Counted from the stretch's first letter, positions 1 through 8,526 are shown. The stretch is DNA of 64,000 nt from Oscillospiraceae bacterium (GCA_017482385.1 JAFUNI010000017.1:1-64000), one strand, 5' to 3'. The notes: generated from the letters alone by a model not told the origin. Translations and numbers: made by a program.

Positions 1-140
1 CAAGCTCTGGATGATTACATCTATTATTACAACAACGAGAGAATATCACTAAAATTAAAAGGAATGAGTCCGGTGCAATACCGAACTCATTCACAAGCAA
101 GTTAATATTAAATTTTTGTCTAAACTTTGGGGTTCACTTC
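1..140 (+). mobile_element. 3' end of an IS3-family (IS150-like) insertion sequence, transposase C-terminus
   Basis: Bases 1-105 are the last 34 codons of an open frame running in from the left. The peptide contains YYYNNERISLKLKGMSPVQY, the C-terminal end typical of IS3-family OrfB (DDE/rve integrase) transposases, where the final catalytic Glu precedes the NxxRxHxxLxxxSP-type tail. The AT-rich stretch at about 113-140, including TCTAAACTTTGGGGTTCACT, looks like the right terminal inverted repeat of an IS150-type element. The left part lies outside the window, so completeness and activity cannot be judged. It sits just beyond the 3' end of the MATE gene. Confidence 0.8.
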
Positions 141-158
141 ACATAGACACGCACTTTT

Positions 159-1493
159 TTATTGCTTCATTTTCTTCCGGTAGTGATACCATAGATATAG
201 CGTACAGCCCACCCAGGCGGTGGGTTCTGCAAGCAGAATGCCCATCTCATAGCCGGTCAGCGCTACGGTAGCGGCCACGCAGATCCGCAGGATCAACTCT
301 ACCACGCCAGAAAGCATAGGCTGCACTGTATCGCCCAAGCCCTGCAGGGCAAACATCAAAAGGTACAAGATGTAAAGTATCGACAAGCCCGTGGCCATCA
401 CGCAAAGATACTTGTAAGCAATGCTGCCGGCCTGGGCGGCCTCCAGCGGGTTTTCCGCCGAGATAAATAACATTGTAATAGGCCGTCCGAAAACAAACAT
501 CAAAAGGGTAATGACCACCGAAGTGGAAAGGGCAAGCACCGTTGCGCTTTTCATACCGCTGTGAATGCGGTCAATTCTTCCTGCGCCGTAGTTTTGCCCC
601 ACATAGGTGTTGATGGCAAAGCCGTAGGACAAAGCGGCGATCTCCAGCAGACCGTAGAGCTTATTGGATGCGGTGAAGCCTGCAATGAAGGTAGTGCCGC
701 AGGTATTCACCACCGCCATCACCACCATACCGCCGGCGGCAACGGCAATGTTCTTGGCTGCTGCCGGCGTGCCGATGCGCAGCAAATTTCCCAGGGATTG
801 GCGGTCAGGGGACAATTCCTGCTTTCCAAAGCGCAGCTGGGGGGTGCGGAAAATTTTGATCACACAAATGATGCCGGAGATCACCTGGGCAAACACTGTG
901 GCGGCTGCTGCGCCGGCAATGCCCCATCCCAGGCCGTACACGGCAAGCAGGTCCAAGCCGATATTGGTGACCGAGGCGGCGGTCATTGCCAAAAGCGGTG
1001 TTTTGCTGTCGCCCACAGCACGGAGCATTGCGGAACAGTAATTGAAGAAGAACACCACGGGAAGTCCCGCAAACAATATGCGCACATAAAGCCCGGACAT
1101 GGGGGATAGCTCCTCCGGCACCTGCAAAAGCTGCAAAAACAGGGGAACGCCCAAAAGGCCAAGCAAGGTGCAAAGCAACGCTAAACCCGCAGATGCCAAA
1201 GCCGATTGCCCCATAAACCGGTGCAGGCTATTTTCATCATTTGCGCCGAAGGCCTGGGCGATGCGCACACTAAAGCCCTGGGTGAAGCCCTGGGCAATGC
1301 CCAACATCAGCCAGTTCAGCCAATCTACGCAGCCCAAAGCTGCCAGCGCATCCATACCCACGCCACGGCCTACAATGGCGGTATCCACCACCGTGTAAAG
1401 CTGCTGGAACACATTGCCCAGCATCAGCGGCAGAGAAAACCGCAGCAGCAATTTCCAGGGAGTGCCCTGGGTCATATTCAGTGTTTTGCCCAT
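159..1493 (-). CDS. MATE family multidrug/toxin efflux transporter
   Basis: A 444-residue integral membrane protein with about 12 hydrophobic segments in two MatE halves, the usual MATE length. It would exchange Na+ or H+ for cationic drugs or metabolites across the cytoplasmic membrane. The N-terminus (TQGTPWKLLLRFSLPLMLGN, then QQLYTVVDTAIVGR) is the conserved first-helix signature of the DinF/NorM-like branch common in Clostridia. The frame is open further upstream, but the ATG at 1493 follows GGGAGG at a good distance, and the longer N-terminus would lie over the promoter (TTGCTT, 16 bp, TATGAT; 1551-1524), so I chose this start. It is divergent from the PHP phosphatase. The substrate cannot be inferred. 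Confidence 0.93.
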   Translation of the reverse strand: MGKTLNMTQGTPWKLLLRFSLPLMLGNVFQQLYTVVDTAIVGRGVGMDALAALGCVDWLNWLMLGIAQGFTQGFSVRIAQAFGANDENSLHRFMGQSALASAGLALLCTLLGLLGVPLFLQLLQVPEELSPMSGLYVRILFAGLPVVFFFNYCSAMLRAVGDSKTPLLAMTAASVTNIGLDLLAVYGLGWGIAGAAAATVFAQVISGIICVIKIFRTPQLRFGKQELSPDRQSLGNLLRIGTPAAAKNIAVAAGGMVVMAVVNTCGTTFIAGFTASNKLYGLLEIAALSYGFAINTYVGQNYGAGRIDRIHSGMKSATVLALSTSVVITLLMFVFGRPITMLFISAENPLEAAQAGSIAYKYLCVMATGLSILYILYLLMFALQGLGDTVQPMLSGVVELILRICVAATVALTGYEMGILLAEPTAWVGCTLYLWYHYRKKMKQ

Positions 1494-1561
1494 GACAATC
1501 CCTCCCGGCAAATTTCTGTGGCTATCATAGCACAGCAACGAAAAAAAGCAATAAGTTTTTG

Positions 1562-1589
1562 TTGATTTATGAAAAAATTGGCGTATAAT
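1562..1589 (+). promoter_or_regulatory. Sigma-A promoter of the PHP phosphatase
   Basis: TTGATT (1562-1567), 16 bp, TATAAT (1584-1589). AAGGAG follows before the ATG at 1621. Confidence 0.65.
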
Positions 1590-1620
1590 GGAGGGAAATG
1601 GATTGATAAGGAGCGTTTTT

Positions 1621-2433
1621 ATGAATACGCTGCAAAATTTACACCAACACTGCACTTTCTGCGACGGAAAAGACACCCCCGAAGAGGTGGTTTTGGAGGC
1701 CATTGCCAAGGGCTTTGGCGGCATCGGTTTTTCCAGTCACTGTTATATGCCCATCGTGCAATATTCTATGACCGCGGAGAACACCCCGGAGTACTGCAAA
1801 GAGATCAATCGGCTGAAGGAAGTCTACAAAGACCAAATCGATGTGTTTCTGGGTCTTGAGTATGACCACTGCTGTCCTTTGGCGCCTGTGGGCTATGACT
1901 ACCTCATTGGCTCCCTGCACAATCTGTATATCGACGGAGAATACCGCAATTTCGACGGCATTCCGGAAAAGCACAAGGCAATGGTGGACGACTATTTCGG
2001 CGGTGACGGCCTTGCCTTTGCCAAGGAGTACTACCGGCAGCTTGCCAAGCTCCCGGACAAAGCCCCCATCGACATTATCGGCCACTATGACCTGATCACC
2101 CGATATCAGGACACCCAGCCCCTGTTCGATTGGAATGACAAAGCCTACCGCAATGCCGCCATCGAGGCCGCCGAGGCCTTGGCCGGCAGGGTGCCTTTGT
2201 TTGAACTGAACTGCGGCGCGGTGATCCGCGGCACCCGCACCACCCCCTACCCCCAGGATTTTATCATTAAGGAGCTGAAACGACTGGGCTTTGGCGTGGT
2301 CATCACCACCGACTGCCACCAAAAGCACCTGATGGATGCCTGGATGGAGGAGGGCAAGGAATTCTTGCGCAGCTGCGGCTACGAAGAGCGCCATATCCTC
2401 ACCAAAGAGGGCTTCATCCCCGTACCCCTGTAA
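1621..2433 (+). CDS. Histidinol-phosphatase, PHP (HisJ/HisK) family
   Basis: A 270-residue PHP-fold metal-dependent phosphoesterase. Family members hydrolyse L-histidinol phosphate to histidinol in histidine biosynthesis. The N-terminal LHQHCTFCDG carries the HxH metal pair, followed by FSSHCYMP, GLEYDHC, YLIGSLH and a late TTDCHQKHLM block, in the order expected for the trinuclear metal site. AAGGAG at 1608 selects the ATG at 1621 over an in-frame ATG 33 bases upstream that lies too close to the -10 box. No other his genes are nearby, so the substrate is assigned by family only; other PHP phosphatases look similar. The gene ends in a bidirectional terminator shared with the AraC gene. Confidence 0.85.
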   Translation: MNTLQNLHQHCTFCDGKDTPEEVVLEAIAKGFGGIGFSSHCYMPIVQYSMTAENTPEYCKEINRLKEVYKDQIDVFLGLEYDHCCPLAPVGYDYLIGSLHNLYIDGEYRNFDGIPEKHKAMVDDYFGGDGLAFAKEYYRQLAKLPDKAPIDIIGHYDLITRYQDTQPLFDWNDKAYRNAAIEAAEALAGRVPLFELNCGAVIRGTRTTPYPQDFIIKELKRLGFGVVITTDCHQKHLMDAWMEEGKEFLRSCGYEERHILTKEGFIPVPL

Positions 2434-2441
2434 AATATTTT

Positions 2442-2478
2442 ATAACCCTGTCTTGTGTTCAAGACAGGGTTATTTTTT
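2442..2478. terminator. Bidirectional intrinsic terminator
   Basis: A perfect 14-bp stem (2442-2455 with 2460-2473), TGTT loop, followed by a T run. It serves the convergent PHP phosphatase and AraC genes. Confidence 0.85.
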
Positions 2479-3271
2479 ATAGTTCGTATTTTCCGTAGGA
2501 TTCCCGGATGTAGCTGCGTGGGGTTTGCCCCATCCTTCGTTTGAAAACAAAACTGAAGTAGCTTTGGGAAGAAAATCCGCATTCATAAGCGATTTTGGCA
2601 AGGGAGTGGTCGGTGGTTTGCAGCAGGTGGATGGCTTTTTTGATCCGCTGCTCCTCAATATAGCTGTGCAGGGTCTTGCCTGTGGCGGCCTTGAAGCTGT
2701 TGTGAAAATAAACCGGGCTTAAAGACATAGCCTTTGCCACAGTTTCCAGGGACAGATCCTCCGTGAGATGCTCGCCGATGTGCCGGATCGCCTTTTCGGC
2801 GATGGAATCCTGTCCAATGGCTTTGCCGGTGGGTTTGGCGGCAGAATCCTGAATCACCAGGTAGATCAGCTCCAGCAGCAGGCTCTGCACAAGAATTTCC
2901 TCCGTGGGGGAAAGGAAATTATAGTGCCTTATGAGCCGTGTAAAAAGTTTTTCGTAGGTTTCATACCGGGTTATGGGAAAGAAATCCTCTGTTTGCAGCA
3001 GCGCATTCCGCAGAACTCCCTCCGGTAGGATCATATGCACATAGTAGCATTTGAAGGGGAATTTGGTGTGCCGGAGCTGTCCCGGCTTGGCGGAGATGAT
3101 CATATTGGGATGGATGGGGGTGGTGTTGGCATCGATATAGGAAGTACCACCGCCCTCCACAGGAAGCTCGATTTCAAACATGGTGGTCTTTCTGTTTTTG
3201 CTGATGGCAATGTTCTTGGCGGCGATCCGGGAATCGTAGATGCCGGCAGCCACAAGGTTCGGTAGTTCCAT
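2477..3271 (-). CDS. AraC-family transcriptional regulator
   Basis: A 264-residue regulator with an N-terminal cupin-like sensor (about 1-150, including the HPNMIISAKPG block) and a C-terminal AraC double helix-turn-helix (about 165-264). The second HTH carries IAYECGFSSQSYFSFVFKR and the typical G-x-TP-x-x-YI ending. ATG at 3271 follows GGAGAG; the frame is open for 100 codons further upstream, but that part is low quality and crosses the intergenic region. It is divergent from the sugar operon starting at 3380, so it is the likely local activator, sensing a sugar through its cupin domain. Confidence 0.9.
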   Translation of the reverse strand: MELPNLVAAGIYDSRIAAKNIAISKNRKTTMFEIELPVEGGGTSYIDANTTPIHPNMIISAKPGQLRHTKFPFKCYYVHMILPEGVLRNALLQTEDFFPITRYETYEKLFTRLIRHYNFLSPTEEILVQSLLLELIYLVIQDSAAKPTGKAIGQDSIAEKAIRHIGEHLTEDLSLETVAKAMSLSPVYFHNSFKAATGKTLHSYIEEQRIKKAIHLLQTTDHSLAKIAYECGFSSQSYFSFVFKRRMGQTPRSYIRESYGKYEL

Positions 3272-3379
3272 AATGCTCTCCAAAAGTAAGATTTCTAATA
3301 AATGCAGTAAAATATTTATATAAAGGAAGTAAGAAATATAATAGAATGATTTTAGAAAATTGTCAACGGGAGGGGTTGT

Positions 3380-4051
3380 ATGAAAATCACCTGGTTGGGA
3401 CAGGCGGGGCTTCTTTTGGAAAAGGGAGATTTTAAAATTATGATCGACCCTTATTTTTCCGACAGTGTTGCCAAGGTGAACCCCAAAAATTACCGGCGGG
3501 TGCCGATGCAGGAGGGATTTTGGGCGGTAAAGCCCGATGTGCTGATCTTTACCCACAATCATCTTGACCATTATGACCCGGCAACAGCGGAGAAGCTTCT
3601 CTCCGGTGGCAATATGCTGGTTTTAGCCCCCGGATCAGTGTGGGGAGAGGTGCGAAAACTGGGCGGCGATCACAATTATGTGCTGTTTAACCGCCATACT
3701 TCCTGGACGGAAAAGGGGATTCGGTTTACTGCCGTGAAAGCAGAACACAGCGACCCCACGCCCATAGGTGTGATCATCGACGATGGGGAGAGAAAATACT
3801 ACATCACCGGTGACACCCTCTATAATGAGGAAATCTTCGCAGATATTCCCAAGGATATTTACGCCTTGTTTTTGCCCGTTAACGGCGCAGGCAACAATAT
3901 GAACAAGGTCGATGCCGCCCGGTTTGCGCAGCGAATTGGCGCAAAAAAGGTAGTGCCGATCCACTTTGGAATGTTTGACGAGCTGACAGCCCGGGATTTT
4001 CCCTGCGAAAACAAGGTGATCCCGGAAGTTTATAAGGAGATTTTGCTATGA
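3380..4051 (+). CDS. MBL-fold metal-dependent hydrolase, UlaG/lactonase-like
   Basis: A 223-residue metallo-beta-lactamase-fold hydrolase. The motif THNHLDHYD gives H59-x-H61-x-D63-H64, and GDTLYN and the late VPIHFGMFDE supply further metal ligands. The short size, with almost nothing beyond the core, matches the UlaG-like branch (the L-ascorbate-6-phosphate lactonase group). The GGGAGGGG ribosome site precedes the ATG. Its stop overlaps the start of the dehydratase gene by 4 bases (ATGA), so the two are translationally coupled. In this operon a sugar-lactone hydrolase would fit, but that is inference: MBL enzymes are very diverse and no signal peptide is present, so the protein is cytoplasmic. 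Confidence 0.85.
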   Translation: MKITWLGQAGLLLEKGDFKIMIDPYFSDSVAKVNPKNYRRVPMQEGFWAVKPDVLIFTHNHLDHYDPATAEKLLSGGNMLVLAPGSVWGEVRKLGGDHNYVLFNRHTSWTEKGIRFTAVKAEHSDPTPIGVIIDDGERKYYITGDTLYNEEIFADIPKDIYALFLPVNGAGNNMNKVDAARFAQRIGAKKVVPIHFGMFDELTARDFPCENKVIPEVYKEILL

Positions 4052-5208
4052 AAGTAACAGATGTGAAAACCTTTACGGTGGACTGCTTCCGTACAAACTG
4101 GGTGTTTGTGAAGGTTTATACCGACGAGGGGATCACCGGTGTGGGCGAAGCCACTTTGGAATATAAGGAAAAAGCACTGGTGGGTGCTGTGGAGCATATC
4201 AAGGAGTACCTGGTGGGCAAGAACCCCCTGGATATTGAAAAGCACTTCCACGATATTTACCGGGATGCCTACTGGCGGGGCGGCGCGGTGCTGATGAGCG
4301 CGCTGTCTGCGGTGGAAATGGCTTTGTGGGATATTTTGGGCAAGCATTTGGGCGTGCCTGTGTACCAGCTTTTGGGCGGCAAAGTCAACGAAAAGGTCCG
4401 CATCTATGTGAACGGCTGGTTTGCCGGCGCTAAAACACCCCAGGAATTTGGCGAGAAGGCGAAAATTGCCGTACAGCGGGGTGTGACCGCTATGAAATGG
4501 GATCCCTTCGGCAAAAATTATTTGGAAATTTCCAACAAAGACTTGGATACTGCCTTAGAGTGTGTGGCGGCAGTGCGGGATGCTGTGGGCAAGGATGTGG
4601 ATTTGCTCATTGAGGGTCACGGCAGATTCAATGTGCCCACCGGCATCAAGATTGCAAAAGAGCTGGAGCAGTTTAAGCCTATGTTCTTTGAAGAGCCCAC
4701 ACCTCCGGACAATTTGGAAGCCTTGAAGGCTGTGCGGGACAAGTCCCCGGTGGCGATCTCTGCAGGCGAGCGGCTGTATACCTTGAAATCCTACAAAGAC
4801 CTCTTTGAAATGCGGGCGGCAGATTATATCCAGCCGGATATTTCCCACGCCGGCGGCATTATGGAGCTGAAGAAGATCGCCGCTGTGGCGGAAGCCTACT
4901 ATATTCCCTTTGCCCCCCACAACCCCTCCGGCCCTGTGGCCAATGCCGCGACCTTGCAGTTGGCGGCCTGCTGCCCCAATTTCTCCATTTTGGAGATCAT
5001 GTACAGCGATGTGGAGTGGCGGAAGGATGTGACCGACGAAGCGCTTCAATATAAGGATGGCTACATTACCATTCCCGACAAGCCCGGTCTGGGTATTGAA
5101 ATCAACGAGGAAGAATGTCTGAAGCACCCCTATGAAGTTCATACCCTGCGCCACTATACCGGCGCACTGACAGATATTCGGCCTGCCAAAACAGAATTTT
5201 ATTTTTAA
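4048..5208 (+). CDS. Enolase-superfamily acid-sugar dehydratase (mandelate racemase/galactonate dehydratase-like)
   Basis: A 386-residue member of the mandelate racemase/muconate-lactonizing group. The N-terminal capping domain covers about 1-125 and a modified TIM barrel follows. Apparent metal ligands are E189 (LLIEGHGRF), E215 (FFEEPTPP) and E241 (SAGERLY). H191 and H291 (FAPHNPSGP) match the two catalytic His of D-galactonate dehydratase. The first metal ligand is Glu where galactonate dehydratases usually have Asp, so the exact acid sugar is open: galactonate, gluconate, or even an anhydro-sugar acid. Catalysis would be abstraction of the C2 proton and loss of water to give a 2-keto-3-deoxy acid. 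It is the second gene of a four-gene operon with MBL, GH16 and SDR. Confidence 0.87.
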   Translation: MKVTDVKTFTVDCFRTNWVFVKVYTDEGITGVGEATLEYKEKALVGAVEHIKEYLVGKNPLDIEKHFHDIYRDAYWRGGAVLMSALSAVEMALWDILGKHLGVPVYQLLGGKVNEKVRIYVNGWFAGAKTPQEFGEKAKIAVQRGVTAMKWDPFGKNYLEISNKDLDTALECVAAVRDAVGKDVDLLIEGHGRFNVPTGIKIAKELEQFKPMFFEEPTPPDNLEALKAVRDKSPVAISAGERLYTLKSYKDLFEMRAADYIQPDISHAGGIMELKKIAAVAEAYYIPFAPHNPSGPVANAATLQLAACCPNFSILEIMYSDVEWRKDVTDEALQYKDGYITIPDKPGLGIEINEEECLKHPYEVHTLRHYTGALTDIRPAKTEFYF

Positions 5209-5221
5209 AGGAGATACCGCT

Positions 5222-6091
5222 ATGAAAAAATTTGAAATCGAAAATCACGCACCCAGCTTTTTACCCGAGGACAGCCAGTGGAAGCTAATTTGGGCAGACG
5301 AATTTGACGGCACAGAGCTGGATCGCACCAAGTGGGATTTTCGTCTGCAATTTTGGGGCGAGCGATTTGATGCCTACACAGATCAGGGCGTTGTTGTAAA
5401 GGACGGCTGTGTGGAATTGCACCGCACGGAGCTTGACGGCAAATATGTTTCTCCCCAGCTGCAGACCGGCGCCAATTCTTTTGATCATTTGAGTGCAGAA
5501 AGAGGAAACAACCCTTGGGGCCAGGACGGCATATGGCCTTTAGAGCCGTTAAAAGAGCCAAAGTTTGTGCATCGGTTCGGTTATTATGAGTGCCGCTGCA
5601 AATTCCAAAAGGACCCGGAAACCATGTGGGCGGCTTTTTGGACCCAATCTCCTACCATCGGCGGGCGTTTTGAGCCGGAATGGTGCGGCGTGGAGTCCGA
5701 TATTATGGAACACTTCCATAAAGGAAAAGCTTCCACGGGAAACATTATGGGTGGCTACGGCCAGCAGTACCAAAAGGATGGCAGAGTCAGATACGAGCTG
5801 AAAGAAACCGAAGGGGATTGGCACTATTTCGGCATGGACTGGAGACCTGACGGATATGTTTTCTACTGTGACGGGGAAGAGGTGTCCCGGTGCAATGCCC
5901 ATGTTTCCCAGGTGCCCCAGTTTATTCTGCTCACAACAGAGGTGCAGGGCTACCGTTCCGTAAAGAGCGGAAAAATGAAAATGCACGGTGGCGACGGGGA
6001 AGCGGATACACCTCCCTTTGTTATCAAAGGTGACTTTGTAGACGATGCCTTTATTGTGGACTTTGTCAGAGTATTCGATCGGGTGGAGTAA
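5222..6091 (+). CDS. Glycoside hydrolase family 16 protein without signal peptide
   Basis: A 289-residue GH16 beta-jelly-roll protein. The catalytic ExDxxE motif is intact: E158 (nucleophile), D160 and E163 (acid/base) in GVESDIMEHF. WADEFDGTELDRTKW near residue 25 is the usual GH16 entry motif, and conserved Trp and substrate-cleft segments follow. GH16 enzymes are retaining endo-hydrolases or transglycosylases of beta-glucans and beta-galactans (laminarin, lichenan, agar, porphyran, carrageenan). Most are secreted, but this one begins MKKFEIENH with no hydrophobic segment and appears cytoplasmic, so it would act on imported oligosaccharides. AAGGAGA precedes the ATG, 13 bases after the dehydratase stop. 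The linkage specificity cannot be read from sequence alone. Confidence 0.9.
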   Translation: MKKFEIENHAPSFLPEDSQWKLIWADEFDGTELDRTKWDFRLQFWGERFDAYTDQGVVVKDGCVELHRTELDGKYVSPQLQTGANSFDHLSAERGNNPWGQDGIWPLEPLKEPKFVHRFGYYECRCKFQKDPETMWAAFWTQSPTIGGRFEPEWCGVESDIMEHFHKGKASTGNIMGGYGQQYQKDGRVRYELKETEGDWHYFGMDWRPDGYVFYCDGEEVSRCNAHVSQVPQFILLTTEVQGYRSVKSGKMKMHGGDGEADTPPFVIKGDFVDDAFIVDFVRVFDRVE

Positions 6092-6092
6092 A

Positions 6093-6869
6093 ATGAAAAA
6101 AGCAGTACTTATCACCGGGGCGTGTATCAATACCGGTGTGGCTATCGTTGAAAAGTTCGCTGCCGAGGGCTGGAATGTGGTATTTACCGGCCGCAGCCCG
6201 GAAAAAGTGCAGGCAGCAGAAAAAGCCTACAAAGAGAAATTTCCCCATGTGGACATTTGGGGCTATGCCATCGACTCCCTCATCGACGAAAGAACCGTGG
6301 ACGAGGAAGCGGTGGGAAAGCTGTTTGCAGATCTGGACACCAAGGGCTTTTTTGCGGAGACATTGGTGCTCAATGCCGCAGACCAGGGCCTGGAAATGGC
6401 GATTTTTGAGAATCCGCTGACGGATTTTATGCGGGTGATCAATATCAATATGGTTTGGAATTATTGCCTCTGCGAGCAGGCTGCCAAGCGTATGAAAGAG
6501 CAGGGCGGCGGCAATATTGTCTTTGTCAATTCCAACACCGCCTACCGGGCGATCCCCAACCGCATCGCCTACTCCGCCTCCAAGGGTGGGCAGCTTGGTA
6601 TGATGCGGGCCTTGGCACTGGACCTGGGTAAGTACAATATCCGGGTCAATGCGGTGCTGCCGGGTATGATCCGTACCGACCGCTGGGAGAAAAATCCGGA
6701 TTTCTACAAGGATGTCCCTTCCCGGTTCACCCCCTTGGGGGATGTGGCCGACGGCGCAGATGTGGCAGATGCGGTGTGGTACTTTGCCGCCCACGCCCGC
6801 AATACCACCGGTGCGGAGCTGACCGTGGACGGCGGCAATACGATCCAGCTTTATCCCATTATCCCATAA
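6093..6869 (+). CDS. Short-chain dehydrogenase/reductase (SDR)
   Basis: A 258-residue classical SDR. The Rossmann entry motif is at residues 8-15 (ITGACINTG), and the catalytic Ser147, Tyr160 and Lys164 are all present (VNSN and IAYSASKGG). The C-terminal LTVDGGNTIQ is the usual SDR end. NAD(P)-dependent sugar or polyol oxidation is the most common role for such proteins in sugar operons. The ATG at 6093 begins one base after the GH16 stop; the frame is open 48 bases further up, but that lies inside GH16. It is the last gene of the AraC-linked operon and is closed by a strong terminator. Its substrate is inferred from context only. Confidence 0.9.
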   Translation: MKKAVLITGACINTGVAIVEKFAAEGWNVVFTGRSPEKVQAAEKAYKEKFPHVDIWGYAIDSLIDERTVDEEAVGKLFADLDTKGFFAETLVLNAADQGLEMAIFENPLTDFMRVININMVWNYCLCEQAAKRMKEQGGGNIVFVNSNTAYRAIPNRIAYSASKGGQLGMMRALALDLGKYNIRVNAVLPGMIRTDRWEKNPDFYKDVPSRFTPLGDVADGADVADAVWYFAAHARNTTGAELTVDGGNTIQLYPIIP

Positions 6870-6870
6870 T

Positions 6871-6897
6871 AAAAAGACCGCCAATGGCGGTCTTTTT
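6871..6897. terminator. Bidirectional intrinsic terminator
   Basis: A 12-bp stem (AAAAAGACCGCC, loop AAT, its complement ending in TTTTTT) between the convergent SDR and GtrA genes. Confidence 0.9.
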
Positions 6898-7343
6898 TAT
6901 TTCTTCTTGAAAATAATCAGCTTGGAGAGGAAGTAATTGCCCACCAGGACGGCAATTTGGGCGGCTACCTTTACCCATACGCCGGGGAAGTGCAGCCAGG
7001 TAACGAAGACCAGCAAAATACCCTCTTCCATCAGAAGGGTCAGCACCCGTCCGGAGAAAAAGCTGATCATTTCTGTCCAAAAGGCCTTGCCTTTGGTATG
7101 AGAGCAGAAGACCCAGGTGCGGTTGGTGGTATAGGCGGTGGCCACAGCCAGCACCCAGGAAATTACATTGGCGATCAGCGCGTCCATGCCCAGGAGGGTC
7201 TCGCAGACCACAAAAGAGCCGATTGACACCACTGTGGCCACGCCGCCAAAGAGAATGTACAAAAGGATCTCCTTGTACTTGGCGTATAGCTTATAGAACC
7301 GCCGCAGACCGGGCAGGCTCATGATTCTATCGAAAATATCCAT
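6897..7343 (-). CDS. GtrA family membrane protein
   Basis: A 148-residue protein with four predicted membrane segments (about 25-45, 50-70, 88-108, 115-140) separated by short polar loops such as YTTNRTWVF, the GtrA/DPMS-like signature. GtrA proteins are thought to flip polyprenyl-phosphate-linked sugars across the cytoplasmic membrane. Its start overlaps the stop of the upstream GT2 gene by one base (TAATG), so the pair is co-translated. Together they resemble the GtrA-GtrB module that makes and flips a lipid-linked sugar for glycosylation of cell-wall polymers. Confidence 0.88.
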   Translation of the reverse strand: MDIFDRIMSLPGLRRFYKLYAKYKEILLYILFGGVATVVSIGSFVVCETLLGMDALIANVISWVLAVATAYTTNRTWVFCSHTKGKAFWTEMISFFSGRVLTLLMEEGILLVFVTWLHFPGVWVKVAAQIAVLVGNYFLSKLIIFKKK

Positions 7344-8290
7344 TACTCAAAATCCCGTTTCAGCATCTTATCCGTATCCAGCCGCACGATATACCGGGGG
7401 CGCTGCTTGACCTCCTGGTAAATGGCGCCGATGTAGGTGCCCAAAATGCCAAGGCCCAGCAAAATGCCGCCGCCCAGGAACAAAAGCAGCAGGATAACTG
7501 TGGTAAAGCCCTCTAAGGCCTTGCCGCTGAACCATTTCACCAAGGTCTGAATACCCACGACCAGGCCGATGAGAATGGAAAGTCCGCCCATATAGCCCAC
7601 CATAGCCAGGGGCTTGGTGCTGAAAGAGACGATGTTGGAAACAGCATATTTTGCCAGGTTAAAGAAGGACCATTTGGTGGTGCCGAAGGCCCGTTCCTGG
7701 ACATCATAGCCCACCTGGCAGCTTTTGAAGCCCACCCAAAAAGACATAGCCCGGAAGAAAGTCTTCCGTTCGGGCATATCCAGCAGGACCTGGATCACGG
7801 ATTTGTCCAGCAGCTTAAAATCGCTGGTGTTTTCCATCTCCGTGCCGGTGAGGGAGGACAGCAGCTTATAGAAAGTACCGGCGAACATCTTGTGGAACAC
7901 CGATTCCTTGCCCCGGGTGTTCTTCACGCCCTCCACAATATCGTAGCCCTCTTCCCACAGCTTGTACATTTCTACGATGGTCTGAGGGGGGTGCTGCAGG
8001 TCGCAGTCCATCACCACGGCGCAGCCGCCCTTGATGGCGGAAAGACCGGCAAAAATAGCCGCTTCCTTGCCAAAATTCCGGCTGAATTCCAAACCGCGGA
8101 TATGGCTGTCATTTTCTGCCAAAGCCAAAACCTTGGCAAAGGTCTGATCCTTGGAGCCGTCGCTGACAAACACCAGCTCATAGGGAATATGGGCCTCCCG
8201 CATAATGGCGCTTACCACACCGGCGGTGTTTTCAATATTTTCTTCCTCGTTAAAGGCGGGGATTACAATAGAAAGGGTTCTGTTTTTCAT
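7343..8290 (-). CDS. Family 2 glycosyltransferase, GtrB/DPM1-like (polyprenyl-phosphate sugar synthase)
   Basis: A 315-residue inverting GT-A enzyme. SIVIPAFNEEEN opens the nucleotide-sugar fold at residue 6 and VMDCDLQHPP is the metal-binding DxD region. Two hydrophobic helices near residues 225-280 anchor it in the membrane, as in ArnC, GtrB and YkoT-type enzymes. It likely transfers glucose or another hexose from a UDP-sugar to undecaprenyl phosphate. ATG at 8290 follows AAGGAG; an upstream in-frame extension of 23 codons has no ribosome site. It forms a two-gene operon with GtrA. Confidence 0.9.
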   Translation of the reverse strand: MKNRTLSIVIPAFNEEENIENTAGVVSAIMREAHIPYELVFVSDGSKDQTFAKVLALAENDSHIRGLEFSRNFGKEAAIFAGLSAIKGGCAVVMDCDLQHPPQTIVEMYKLWEEGYDIVEGVKNTRGKESVFHKMFAGTFYKLLSSLTGTEMENTSDFKLLDKSVIQVLLDMPERKTFFRAMSFWVGFKSCQVGYDVQERAFGTTKWSFFNLAKYAVSNIVSFSTKPLAMVGYMGGLSILIGLVVGIQTLVKWFSGKALEGFTTVILLLLFLGGGILLGLGILGTYIGAIYQEVKQRPRYIVRLDTDKMLKRDFE

Positions 8291-8409
8291 CTTTTGTCTC
8301 CTTTTCGGGGGATCTATCTTATTATGATACCAGTATTTCATAAAAAATGCAAGTTGCAAAGGGTAAAAAGGTTATTCTTTAAGAATTTAGGGTATATTTC
8401 AAAAAACAG

Positions 8410-8438
8410 TTGCAAAAATGCGGCTTCCGTGCTATAAT
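8410..8438 (+). promoter_or_regulatory. Promoter of tRNA-Gln
   Basis: TTGCAA (8410-8415), 17 bp, TATAAT (8433-8438), 13 bases before the tRNA. Confidence 0.85.
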
Positions 8439-8451
8439 TCCTCCGTGATAT

Positions 8452-8526
8452 TGGGATGTCGCCAAGCGGTAAGGCACCAGACTTTGACTCTGGCATTCGT
8501 AGGTTCAAATCCTGCCATCCCAGCCA
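8452..8526 (+). tRNA. tRNA-Gln (TTG)
   Basis: A 75-nt cloverleaf. The acceptor arm TGGGATG pairs with CATCCCA, the anticodon loop CTTTGAC gives anticodon TTG, and the T-loop is GGTTCAAATCC. The 3' CCA is encoded in the DNA (8524-8526). Confidence 0.97.
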
